Of a stretch of DNA of 39,258 nucleotides, positions 12,312 to 27,597 are shown piece after piece. This DNA is from Bigelowiella natans CCMP2755 (Eukaryota > Cercozoa > Chlorarachniophyceae). Numbering within the stretch: the stretch's first letter is position 1; each line of letters starts with the position of its first letter. Below the pieces are notes generated by a model. The model was not told the DNA's origin. It saw nothing but the letters and a program-made list of their open reading frames with translations, and ran no database searches. Position numbers and translations under genes: made by a program. The stretch lies in contig ADNK01001158.1 of assembly GCA_000320545.1 (NCBI GenBank), forward strand, positions 1 through 39,258, written 5' to 3'.

Positions 12312-13387
12312 ATGAGACTTCTATTGCGCATTCAAACAATTCAGAAGAACTTTGCTAGGTGGGTTACTGCAAAAAGTATGTTGATAGGGGCCACAGCTGT
12401 GTCCTGCGTCGCAGCAGGCATGGCGACCTCTGTTCATACAATGGTTGCTGCCGAGCCTAGAACACCCGACCCTCTCTTGCTACGCGAGCTTGCCAAATTT
12501 CAAGGGAAGGAAAAGAAGATGGCTGAGAAATGGAGAAAAGACGACGAAGATTGGAGAAAGCTCCCATCTCGTGCTTGGCCTCCCAACCAGCCCGATGCAA
12601 GTGAACTAGAACTTCTAGAGCAAACTTGGAATTCGAAATGCAACAATGGAAAGAAACGGTTTTTGGAAAAATCGAGGGAAATGAACACTTTTGAGGCTAA
12701 AGATGTATCAGAAAGCTGCAAAAACCTTACATTTGACATTGCGACGACTCTTGTATTCAACACATTAGACCCACAAAAGGGGCTGGGTATGTATCAAGAG
12801 TTGGCAGAGGGAGAAATGCGAGCAAGCCTGAAGAATCAAAGTAGTGCCGGTGTGAATGCTATGGTAGCTACTGGAATCGTTCTAGTAGAAGGCCTGGGTG
12901 TAAATGAGGACGCTCTTACCGGCGTAAAATACATCAAGGAAGCTGCAAAACGACAATCTGCACAAGCTTTATTTGAGCTAGGAACTCTCTACTACACAGG
13001 TACGCAATACGCCATTCGACGATCACAGTTCGATATCTGCGAGTATAATTAATGTGTATATCTAGAGCAAAGGTTCAATTTGCCGAAAGTGATCTCTGAT
13101 GGATGTAACTCTCTCTCTCTCTCTCTCTCTCTCTCCCCCCCCCCCTTAATCAAGGAAACGAGGCGGCATCAATAGACGAAGATGAGAAAAGGGCATTCGA
13201 ACTGTTTTGCGAAGCTACAGAGAAAGGTCACGTAGGAGCGACATACATGAAAGGGGACTGCTTGCTTGATGGAATTGGTGTGGACCGAGATGCTGGAGCT
13301 GCAGTGCCCCTTATTTACGATGCTGCAAAACGAGGTCACAGATATGCAAGACAACGGATTCTCGAGCTATTGAAAGAGCACACATAG
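12312..13387 (+). CDS. Sel1-repeat protein with N-terminal targeting/anchor segment
   Basis: Two exons, 12312-12999 and 13155-13387, are joined at a phase-1 intron (13000-13154) and give 306 residues. The first 20 residues are basic and amphipathic (MRLLLRIQTIQKNFARW), followed by a hydrophobic stretch at about 22-47. This is typical of a mitochondrial presequence with a membrane anchor. A charged helical segment (about 60-130) leads into about three Sel1-like repeats in the C-terminal half, with hallmarks AKRQSAQALFELGTLYYTG and GHVGATYMKGDCLLDGIGV. Sel1 repeats are alpha-helical protein-interaction modules. Placement in mitochondria is inferred from the N-terminus only. A specific orthologue could not be assigned. 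The intron's 3' end contains a CT microsatellite running into a C-tract just before the acceptor. Confidence 0.9.
13109..13145. repeat. (CT)n plus C-run before the Sel1-gene splice acceptor
   Basis: A CT dinucleotide run passes into about eleven C residues, ending 8 bases before the AG acceptor at 13153-13154. It forms the polypyrimidine tract of this intron. Confidence 0.9.
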
Positions 13388-15204
13388 CGCCTACAATATG
13401 GTGAGCTTGTACCATAATCAATGTAGTATACATCATGCACTACACCACATGCATGTGGTACGATACCGCTAAAATGCACCACATGATAATTGCCATGACG
13501 CGTGTGTTGGCTCAGTGTTCTTCCGGGAGGGAAGGGGCTGGAGAGAGGAGAAGAGCGCGATAGTTCTCCATTACATGAATGGTACACGGACATCGCAAAA
13601 TATGCGCTTCCTAAGTATTACAAGTCAACAAGGTCATGCATGCATGTAACGGTTTGCATGGCATTTTCGCAGGTCCCGATACTATACCCCCGTTGTTATT
13701 AGCGTAGCCGATGAGCATGTAGATATAGAAGAATAAGTCAACGCCAAACAGGTTCAGATAACATCATTTCGTCATCATCGCCATGTATGTGCGTAGAGAG
13801 CATATGCTAGGGTGCTCTACATGTAGTTATGCTGCTTAGCGTTCACGCACAAAAAAGTAAGGAAGATCTGGCGAGTGGTCGTAGTCCATTTGAGCCGCCA
13901 TGAGCAATTATTGACTTTATAATCGCGATTTCCGCCACGCATGCATCAGCGCATGGCTAAGATGCACTAGTGTATGGCGAGGGCCATGATGACATGTCTA
14001 GCAGATGTGCTAGTGTATCGTGTCACAAATTTGCGTCGTCTGCTACATAATAAATGCTATAAAATCTAGAGATGCGATGCATGCATGCTTCATTATGAAC
14101 ATTGCAGCGCATGTGGTGTGCGTTGTCGACAAAACTAGAACCTGAACTGTGTCATAGTTACATAGTGTTTGCAGCGAGCAGCGCGTGCATAGTGTGATGC
14201 TGTGATGACATGGGCGTCGCAGACATCACTTAGATCACTATGTGCTATGTGTTACATGCTGGCTAGCTAGTTTCCCAGCACGATGAGGGCTAAGTCTACC
14301 TTGCTAGCTAGCTAGAGGACCGCAGACTAGCAGAGACGACACCAAACAGTTGACCAAGCAAGCAAGGCTCAAATGAGAGAACTGCGCCGCTCTAGCGCTC
14401 GATCTAGCCACAGCGCTGCGCGTGCTGTCTAGCTAGCCCGCTCGCTAGCGCCAGAACGCTGCACACATTGCCACGGCTACATGCATTAGGATGACCATTC
14501 TAGCATTATTGCTAGCTGCCTAGCATTGAAAAGAGCGCGATCAATTCATCACATCCATGACCGTCACATCTCATCATGCATGCGATCTGGCGATCGACTG
14601 CAAGTTTCTAGGGATAGCTACACAGACAGCGCCTACTAGAGCTGACAGGTGTGTGGAAATACGACTGTAGCTAGTGCGTGTATGTGTGTGCAGCTCTAGC
14701 AGAGCTCTAGCTAGCTACGTACAGCCTGTCCAGCTACTGTGCAATGCACGTTGTGCGCAAAGCAGCGCGCGATGCGCGACACGCTAGACCAAATCTTGAT
14801 GCATTTTCATGCATGCAACACGTGACCAAGGAAACAAACAGATGCAACATAAGCGCTGTAGCCGCTGCATTGCACAGCTACATTAGGATGACCATTGAAT
14901 TTTTTTTAATATTTCATTACATCCGTCTCACGTTGTGCCAGCCGCAAGCGTCATGCGCACATGTGCAGAGCGGCGCATCGTCTGTGCTGTCTGTTATAGC
15001 TGTCACCATTCATCACGTAGACAATAACGTGAAGGAACGTACATACAACACACGCACGCGTCATGTTTGCATCACATCATTCTAGCATTGCCACATGTCC
15101 ATCACTAGATCATCATGCATATTGTCAATGTTGTGCAGCGCACTCATGCACAAGCACATGCGATGCAAATACAATAAGCTACTCTATCCATCTGCTAGCT
15201 AGCT

Positions 15205-15252
<48 letters not shown>

Positions 15253-15643
15253 TGATGAGGAAGGCATTTGGTGTTACTATTTGTCGCTATGAACGTTGCA
15301 CACATTGCATTGCACTGTAGTGTACACTACACGCTGTTTAGGTGTAGACAGCTGTATAGCAGAGTTTTAGCATGCGTATCACACATTGTTAGTCTTTTTA
15401 CATCGTTACACTTTCGTCTGATGCTTGCTTATGGGTCTCATGAGGAGGGGGGCAGGGGGGATTGAGTGTGTGAGAATAGATTATGTTAGGCTCGGAAACT
15501 TATTCAGAGTTAATAGAATAGATGCATTGCGAATGATATTCTTTTTCACTTGTTTGTGCACGTGAATGCATTTTGTTGTGTCCTTCAAGCATTACAATAA
15601 TTATTAAGATATTCCTCCACCCGAACGCAATTACAACTTCCCA
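13388..15643. other. Convergent 3' spacer (Sel1 gene / zinc-finger gene), palindrome-rich
   Basis: No coding exon was recognised in this 2.2-kb stretch. It is crowded with GCTAGCTAGC tracts (near 14269, 14305, 14430, 14512, 14709 and 15196) and TGCATGCAT-type palindromes. A dispersed repeat copy lies in inverted orientation at about 14867-14932, and a weaker related segment at about 14485-14572. A (GA)n run lies at 15208-15247. Confidence 0.6.
15208..15247. repeat. (GA)n microsatellite
   Basis: This dinucleotide run of about 40 bases lies in the convergent spacer, outside any recognised exon. Confidence 0.9.
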
Positions 15644-17857
<2,214 letters not shown>

Positions 17858-20800
17858 CTTATTTGCTGCTTGCCTCCTGAGATGAATGTAATCGAGTTCA
17901 AAATCCGAATTCCATGTTTCACACTGATCCGCAGAAATACTCGCAAAAAATATTGCAGATCGTCTGACTATCTAAACTACGAGTTTTAGTTAACATCTTT
18001 TGAATATCTACCCAGCCATTCGAAAAGAAAAGTGAAAGGCTGTACTTCCTGCGGGGGGGGGCTGTAGGCCAATCCGCTCCAACTCTTCCTTATCAACAAC
18101 CCATACAGCACAAAAGGGGCCTGTTTTCCATCTTGAGAGGAAAGAGACATCAAATTTTAACTAAAAAGGAAATATTTTTCTGACCGAAAAATATTTGGAT
18201 TTCTGAATTTGGACAGAGTTCCTCTCATTTCGTAGTCTCTTTGTCTCTCTTCTGTCACTTCATACGCATGTAGCATGCAACTGCTTTAAGATATTTTATC
18301 ATAATTTTTTTTCCTAAATCAGGAGATAACCTTTACTTTTCTCTCTTTCTTTTTCTCCTTACCTTCTTTCAATATTCAGTATTAAAATGCTAGCAAACTA
18401 TGTTGCATATTTTAATAATCACGAACAGATATGAATAAATCACACCGTAGCGATTGCAATCTTTGCATAATTAGAAATGATTGTAGTTTCATCTTCGCAT
18501 CAGGATTCGAGTTTGGTTATGAAAAGTGGTAGTTTCAGAGTTTCAGGACCAACAGACACAAAATTATTCACAAAAACCTTCAGTGACATGGCTTTCAGTC
18601 TATCAATTGCTTGTCGTATAGAAATACTCATGATTGAAGCAATGAGGCAGTGGTGGACGTATACCTGTAATCCTCTGAAAAAGGCAAAATCACCATTTTA
18701 AAGTTATTAAGACATCATATTCAGATATATTCATCACGTAAAGTACAACAAGTGAAATTAATTCAAATGTAGATGTGCACATTGTGCTGATTATGCTTTG
18801 TCGTATGATCAAAAATAATTACTTTAATTTACGTAATGGAATTGCTATTAGCAAAAATGTCACTCTGAAATACAGTGAAGATTCATTTTGGAATCTAGTA
18901 CCTATTTTTTAATTAAAGACAAACCAGATGATTTTAAATGCGTAAAAGAAGGAACAATTTGGATCTTTCCGTAGATTTTACATGCATTTTTTTGAGTCTG
19001 AAGGTGTTGTCTACCCTTTGGTGGTATTGGCAGTGGACGTTAGTTTTGGCAGCACCACGCAGAGCACGAAAGTGAGTGGGAAAACGTGTCTTCCTGGTAC
19101 AAAATCGCAATCTAGAAGCCGCGGCACAAATGCTCGGCAGCTGCACCACTACCTTTCATGCAACAAGGCGAAAAACTGATGGAAATGTGAAAAATTGCAT
19201 GTCGCATCTGTTTGCCCGAACGAGTGACGAGAAAATCGGGCGTCCTGACACATGTTGTGCAAAAGTGCAAATCGCTTTTCTTGAATCTTGAGTCTTGGTC
19301 CCCACCGTTCCTTTTCACGTTGATGAACACGAATCTTGAGTCTTGAATCTCAAACCCAATCAACCCTTTGGAACTTTGAAACGCTGCGTTGCTTCACTCG
19401 TTCAAGCGTTCAAGTCAATTTGACAAGTCTCGACACAACACACCCTCCACGTTTCTTTCCAGCTTTGGTGTCTTGGTCGAATGAGGAGGGTGTGCACAGG
19501 TGCGAGTGAGTCAGCGACCCTCTCAACATCGCTCCGTTGGAACCACGGAACCAACTAGCCAAGTCGAAGTGCCAAGTCTGTCTCTGGGGACTAGGTGCAC
19601 AGCTGCAGCACGGTCCGGTTGCGTTGAGCACCTTGGCACTCCGCTTTCCGAGCGCTGCTGGCGGAGCGTCGTCGGCGTTCAGCTTGCACTGTCTGGCTAG
19701 CTGGCTGTCAGCAGATCATCGTGCACACATCGGAGCATCGAAACGAACGTGAACCAATTGGTCGAATGCCAGAATGGTCAGCTTGCTTGGTTTTGCAATG
19801 GGTGCGCACGCTTCGTGTTTTTTTGGCGCTGCGCGCTAGCGCGCTGTCTTCATTGAGCCTGTCTTCTGCGACGTGCGGGCCGTCTCTTTTCGAAAGTTCA
19901 CCCTGGACCTCCCTGGCTAGCTGGCTAGCTCTGGAGCTAGCTCCGTGCTGGCCTGGTTCCATGAATCGTGGGAACTTCTCACACCCTGCCACGCCAGCAT
20001 GATGGACATGCAATGCATTGCATGTCACATGTGCATCACGTTGCTGTGTCCATTGTCCAGTTGTGAGTGTGTGGGGCGTGTCTCAGCTCCACATGACCAT
20101 TGTCAGCACGTGCTAGCGTGCGCGACGACGCACCTAGGCACGGAGACATCCTGGCAAGCGTTTGCACAGAGCTAGAGAGCTCCAGAGCTCTAGAGCTGGG
20201 CAATCGAGAACATCAATGATGAACCTTCAATGGTGACCATGCCAGCACAGTCTTCAAGCAAGACCCAGACACGGTTGCTGGACTGAAAGTTGCACGCTCT
20301 AGCGCTAGCTAGCTAACAGCACGTGGCACGTGCTGTGTGCGGCATGTCTAGATGTCGACATGCGCGTGCGAATCCCGCAGCAGCGCTGATGCACAACTCA
20401 GCATGCGTGCAATGCGATCACATCGATGCTATGGGATTGCAACGGCAGCATGTCCACATTGCATGGCTGCCCGGTCGGTCAAAGTGATGGACACATCTAG
20501 ACATGTCCATTGTGATCCATGCATGATCAAACCCTTTCCCCCGCCATCCATGGCAACACTGCCTCGGGGCTTTGAAGGTTTCAAGGCCTCACACATGACT
20601 AACTAGCTAATGCTAGCCTTCTCCCGGGCATGGAGCATATAGAAGGATTTGTTTTTTTGGATGACAAGATGACAAGGGAGAAAAACACTGACATGCCAGC
20701 ATCCATCGGGCGCGGCGGTGCCCAGTAGCACGTTTGCAGAATGCATCGCAGCAACACAAGCTTGCGGTGGGTGTGTGTATTCTGCATTGCTTGCGATGCA

Positions 20801-21136
20801 ATAGATAGCCATGCATTGCATGTTGTTGACCGAAGCGATGCATGCTGTCTGGCAAGACCTAAAGACACCATTCTGGGCAACCTGCACGCTCATCAAAATG
20901 TGCTGATAAGTGTTCCGAACTTCGAACAAATGATTCGCGTGTGCTTTTCTTTGAGCCAATTTAGCTGTAGCAAATTGAAGCTCTCTGTCCACTAGTCCAG
21001 TTCCTCGACAACTGGAGGCTCCTTTAGCCCTGCCTTGCTCTTGCATATGCAACAAGCTGATAGCATTAAAAATGAATGTGTTTTTCATTGACTAAGAAAA
21101 TGTTCTAAACACTCAAGCAAATATTTTTAGCACAAA

Positions 21137-21175
<39 letters not shown>

Positions 21176-21237
21176 AATACAATCCATGTTACATATTTTT
21201 TAAGATAAACACACATCATGTTTCATCTAGTCATTGT
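17858..21237. other. Upstream region of the zinc-finger gene and 3' flank of the EF-hand gene
   Basis: No confident gene was found in 3.4 kb. The part from 17858 to about 19000 is AT-rich and holds the zinc-finger gene's 5' side. A possible short coding fragment on the minus strand (about 18500-18670) is discussed in the findings. From about 19690 to 20620 the sequence changes character and is rich in GCTAGC and GCGCTAGCGC palindromes. Two copies of gaatcttgagtcttg lie near 19284 and 19331. A (CA)n run lies at about 21139-21170. Confidence 0.55.
21139..21170. repeat. (CA)n microsatellite
   Basis: This dinucleotide run lies about 70 bases downstream of the EF-hand gene stop codon (minus-strand gene). 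Confidence 0.9.
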
Positions 21238-22371
<1,134 letters not shown>

Positions 22372-22767
22372 CGTTATTGTAATTCAGAGGGGGGCAACTA
22401 ACAGTTTTAACTGAAACGTTTGGATTGTTTAAAATGGGAAACTCTGCAGAATATAGAGGCTATTTTGTGGAAACGTCAACATGATTTTGTCCAATTATGT
22501 GGTTAGTTTTTCATCATTACCACAGTGGCTAATAAATAATAGTTTCACAGACGGAAACTCGCTTCTAGATTAGTAGCTGTTGTTGTTGTTGTTGCTTCTA
22601 TCGGGAATCTTGTAGATAATTCGTCGATAATATATCTGTATTTTGCCCTCATCGGGTTGGAGGTACCCTGGTCCGGAACTGCATTGTCTCGGAGGGTAGA
22701 AGGGTGGGGGGAGGAAATCATCCTCGCGCCTGGAGAGGGCGCCTCGACGTGGATCCGCACATTGCAG
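22372..22767. promoter_or_regulatory. Divergent 5' spacer between the EF-hand gene and FPGS
   Basis: About 400 bases lie between two head-to-head start codons. A (GTT)n run lies near 22578-22593. On the minus strand an ATG-initiated frame at about 22545-22651 (MRAKYRYIIDELSTRF...) could be an extra first exon of the EF-hand gene, but no phase-consistent join was established. The promoter role is inferred from position. Confidence 0.4.
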
Positions 22768-25700
22768 ATGAAAATAGTTCGTTTACCCCGACCTAAGATC
22801 GTCTCTACTGCAAGTGCATTTCTATTCGGGGTAATTTTATCTTCTGTTCTTACCGCCGACGACTCCTCAGGGCTCCTCAGCGGCTCGGCAGTGGTCTACC
22901 AGATACCAACGAGGACAACGGCTCTTCACCGGCAGAGCCAAGTTAACAGAAGAGGCCTAGAATGTGATCAATGGCAGAAGAAAGGTTTGAGGCTCCCTGC
23001 CTTCGGTGCAAAGAGAAGGATCGCCTCTAGCATTCAGCTTCGTGTTGCGTCTGCTGCCGCAGAAAAATGCAATAACATGGATGAAGAAGAAGTCGAATCA
23101 ATTCTTTGGCGGCAGAAACCAACAGCTGAATCGGTGATATCGCTACTAATACTGTTGCTAATGATGGTGGTGGTGGTGGTGGTGGTGGTGGTGATGATGA
23201 TAAATGGCAAGCGTTTATGAAAGAGGAGGAGGATGCTGTGATTGAGGAAAAACGTCGTCCCAATGTGCAATCATCAGTGTTGAAGTTTCCAATAAAAATT
23301 AATTCGATTGTGTGTGTAGCTAGAGTGATCACCGACGTTGTATTTCTTGAGATGACTTATGCAATTAATTGATTATGATACAGTGGGAGGATCGCTACGA
23401 ACGCTTGAAGAAATGGATGCGCACCTTGGGGTAATACAGCAAGCGCATGAGTTCCCTTGTCGTCATAATCTTTGAACCAGAATTCGATATTAAAGATTGC
23501 GCTGTACGCAATGTGAAAATTTTGCATCCAAACACTGCCCCTTGAGAGAGAACAATGAAAACTTCTTTTTTATCATAATTTTCTCTATGGACGAACTTGG
23601 ATATGTGCATGCTGTCCTTCTGTGTCTGTTGACCATGGAATTTTCTTGAAGGCTACTATCGTGATGAATATCGAGGGATGTCTTCATTTTTTTTACGACA
23701 GGTATCTAGAGCAAAATGGCGGCCTTCGGAATCGAACAGTTGTTCACGTCGCGGGTACTAAAGGCAAGGTAAGTGTTGAACGTCCTCGTCGTTATTACGC
23801 TTTGCGAGGTGCGGGCTATTTCCCCCCCAGGGATTATTATGTAATGGTCAGAGATAACTCCCTGATGCACGAACCTTCCACAATCTGCTGATTACTTAGG
23901 GCTCCACATGCACAATGGTTGAAAGCATAGGTGTTCTCAGATTAATACAAATGAGAGAACCGATTGGTGAATAATGCTGTGTTGTAAATATGATGCACAG
24001 GACGGCATGCAGGATTGTCAACCGGCTTATTCACATCGCCCCATCTTGTTTACACGCGGGAAAGAATACGTAAGTGCTAGATCATTTAGTAGTCGGCGGT
24101 TCCTCGTTGTTCACTTATTGTTTGTGTCCACAGAAGAGAGTAATATATCGTGATAAGAGTACATAAATATGGACAGTATTTCTTATTGCGACATTACAAA
24201 AACATTGTAGTGATAAATTGTTGATGCTCAGATGTTAGAATGTCATCCCTATTTTGGTTGCTGATATTCTCTCTTCAGTATTTCATAATCCTTACGCAGG
24301 TATCAATGGGCGGGCTATTTCGAGCGAAGTGTTCGTAAACAGCTTCGAAAAGGTGCACCTTTTGCATTTGTGAGCGCAGCAACTCTTGGCGACCATGTCG
24401 TCCCTGAAAACGGTGCATCATAGATGTACCTGAGCCAGAATGCATGGGAAAGAACAACTGCTAAGATGACACCTATTTCCTCCTCATTGGTTCATTTCTC
24501 GGTAGATATGGGCGCGGTGTTTAGAAGTCGTTCAACATCATCAACATCAAGTTGCTGGCGAGCATGGAGAACACGTGGAGCAGATTCAGCTACTACCCTC
24601 GACGTTCGAATTGCTCTTTCTGATCGCAGTCGATGTGTTTGCGCAAGAGAAGGTATTTTGTTGTTCGGTAGCATTCATAACATCATTCCCTTTAGGAAAG
24701 AAGACACTGTTTTTTATATATCTATGGATTTTAGGTCGATCTGGCAGTCTTTGAAGTTGGACTGGGTTGCTACTACTACTGCTACTACGACTGCTACTAT
24801 CATATGAATGCTCTCCTCCTTTAATCTTCTGCTATCTATTGCTGCTACGGGGGGGGGGGGGGGGGGGCATGTAGACTGGAATATGGACAAAGAGCAGGAA
24901 TTGCTTCTTGTTCTCGAGGTGTGCTCATCGCTTACACCTGTTGTTATTATTATTAAGGAGGCCGCATCGATGCTACAAATGTGCTGCCGAGAGACTGGCT
25001 TGCCGCAACAGGCGTTACATCGTTGGGCCTTGGTTATCACTCCACCACCACTACTACCTTATGATGAGAACACCTATATTCGTGTTTATGTGACTTACGA
25101 CTACTGTCGTGTTTTCTTGTTGTGTGTTTGTGTTGCTGCTGCTATCCGAGATAGACCATCAGAAGCTACTTGGAGACACTATTGGGAAGATTGCGAAGGA
25201 AAAGGCTGGTATCTTCAAGCATGGTGTGCCTGCTTTTACCATAGAGCAGCCCCACGAAGCTAGGGATGTAAGTACCATTACTCTTCTATTTCCAACTATT
25301 GAACCTGCTAGCGTCAGCAAGCATCAGTGTCTATTTCTCATCGAGGATTTCCTCGCCTCCTCATGATTATTTGTCACACTCTGAGGAGGTTTTAGTAGTT
25401 GAGGAGCCCGATCGTGCCACCTACTAATTCTTGGTCTTCATCATTTCATTTTAGGTATTGATAGAAGCAGCCAGGGAAGCAAACACAACTCTACAGTTAG
25501 CGAGACACCTGCAGTAATTAACAAATCTACCAAGAATGCCTCTCCTTGACTTTTTTCCTCCTCATTATCGCTGCTGTCATCTTCGTCATTGTCGTATTTT
25601 CATATACCGCGGAGGTTGCTTGTTGTTTCTGTGCAGCCATCACTAATGCTCGGCATGTATCCTTAGCCCGCCTCCATTCCTGTCACTTTCGGGGGATCAT

Positions 25701-27158
25701 CAGTATTACAATGCACGTCTTGCAGCCGAATTATTCAACGCATTTGAACAACAGCAGAATCATCATGTTTCTGAGCAGCGTCAAAGCCTCCCTTCCAACC
25801 AGGGGAGAAGTAGTACTTTAGGGAGCATGAACATCGATACTAAGGGTAGCGCACTTGTGCCGAACCAACAGGAAGCAAAGCAAGGTGATGGTGATTTCTC
25901 ATGGAATATGGACAATAAGTCGTACTACTACGAAGGACTCGCACGGGCTAAGTGGCCAGGGAGAGCACAGGTGAAATCAAACAGGATTGTTAGCATTGTC
26001 TACTTCGAGAAGGAATGGAGAGGCCTTTTCAATATGATACTCCTTTGCATTTTTGTGAAGATCAATCCGGGATTATTCTTATTTTCCTGCTTTTTACCTT
26101 CCAACGCTGTGGCCAGAGACAATATATCGATGCTCTGGTGCCTTTATAAGACTCGTTAGTTTCAATGTTTGTCTTGCTGCGAAACCTGCTTTTCTAGTTA
26201 GTTCTCTTGAGTTGTAGCCATACAGTATACCCGTGTTACTGGGATGAAATGTGTAAATGTGTGCATTGCGTGTCATGGTGTTCTTCTGCGCTGCTGCTCT
26301 GCTTCTATGTGCTGTGGTGATAATCTTAGATGCTGACCGTCACCTCATTGCCACGGCTTCAATTCTTTCTGGACGGAGCGCACACCCCAGAGAGCATATA
26401 CGCATGTGGGAAGTGGTTCGCACAAAAGCAACTGGTCTCTGTGCCCGACAACTTGGAGGAGGATCCCAGGAAAGAGGAGGAGGAAGAAGAGGGAGGAGAA
26501 TCAAAGAAGAAGACGACGATGACGACGACGCGGCAGGAATTAGGACGGAGAAACCTGCCTATCCTAATTTTTAACTGCACGGGTAACCGCGATGCTTCTC
26601 AGCTTCTAACTGCACTCACTAACGGCATAAGAGCTGGTTCCAGCAAACAACTAGCTCGTAGTGCCCCCAGTGGCGATGCTGATCATCAACCGCTAGTTGT
26701 ATCAACTTGTGATGACGACGGCAACAACAACGACAATGGTTTGGGCGACCTGCTGCAGTACTTCAAAGCTGTGAGCATTGTTCCAGCAAGGCTCGATGGG
26801 GAAATCAATAGCACGTCTTCATCATCCCTTCCTGATGTGATTCCCGCCCCTCTAAAAGCTGCAAGGGACGAAGGACGATGCATTTCCCTGGGGTGAGTAC
26901 ACGTTTCGTTGGTTTGTCGATTGTGTCGCAGAAACTCATATGTGTTTTCCTTTGTTATTTGTAAGATCCTTTGAAGAGGCACTGGCTTGGATTACAGAGC
27001 ATCTTGATCAGAGCGCCGATTCGATGCAAGTTGATTCGCATGGGCCATCGCCAGCCGACCCCCAAGCAATGATACCTGTTCTTATCACAGGATCCCTTTA
27101 CCTCGTTGGGAACGCACTGAAGACATTCAACTTTGATACACGTCACATTTCCGAATAG
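22768..27158 (+). CDS. FPGS: Folylpolyglutamate synthase (Mur-ligase superfamily)
   Basis: FPGS adds glutamates to folates using ATP, which retains folates in the cell. Exons after the first are 23384-23430, 23702-23768, 23900-23930, 24001-24069, 24300-24352, 24506-24652, 24735-24765, 24958-25032, 25155-25267, 25455-25513, 25667-25970, 26330-26892 and 26966-27158, all phase-consistent. Motifs in order: VVHVAGTKGKGSTCTMVES (ATP-binding loop), GLFTSPHLVYTRERIRING, VDLAVFEVGLGGRIDATNV, LGLDHQKLLGDTIGKIA, LSGDHQ, WPGRAQ, FFLDGAHTPESI, FNCTGNRD and a C-terminal VLITGSLYLVGNALK. The first exon (22768 to 23309) starts with a basic then hydrophobic signal-like segment (residues about 1-31), followed by a basic Ser/Arg-rich stretch. 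This resembles a bipartite organelle-targeting leader. Within it the frame changes between 23127 and 23226. Either an intron 23134-23225 or a one-base deletion explains this. Length is about 730-760 residues versus about 590 in human; the excess is mostly N-terminal. Confidence 0.94.
23166..23193. repeat. (GGT)n microsatellite at the FPGS exon-1 frame change
   Basis: Nine GTG/GGT triplets are followed by GATGATGAT. Read in the downstream frame they would encode poly-Gly then Asp-Asp-Asp. Under the alternative model they lie in an intron. Confidence 0.85.
24849..24867. repeat. Poly-G run in an FPGS intron
   Basis: This G homopolymer of about 19 bases lies within the intron 24766-24957. It could form a G-quadruplex-like structure in RNA; that is inference. 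Confidence 0.85.
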
Positions 27159-27547
27159 GATCCCTTTACATACTCTGGAATATTCTGGTTGTGACCTGGC
27201 AGGGCCATACTTACACGCCATCTTCGTGGCAGCAGCTTCGAAAGGAGTGAACAAATAGATCACAGATGGCAGGGCATGATCAAACGATGTACCATGCACA
27301 TGGACCTCCAAACGAGCAGTAAACTGAGGGCACATCATGCCGCCGGACCGGTGGCGGCTTGAATGTGTTAGAATCTGTACTAGTAGAAGTGCGCAGCCGA
27401 TCCAATTGCATGCATGCATACAGGCGTAGCTAGCTAGAGCATGTATGTACGATATACGTGCGCATACATGCCAGTGCTGCATATTATAGCATCGACTCAG
27501 ATGACACGACAACTTATTGTCCCATGATGATCGATGAGTGCATATAT

Positions 27548-27597
<50 letters not shown>

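Noticed and set aside
19708-21088. Several overlapping 60-160 codon ORFs in the palindrome-rich region
   Set aside because: They are open on many frames at once because of sequence composition. The translations are Cys/His/Ala-rich without domain features, and no consistent splice chain was found.
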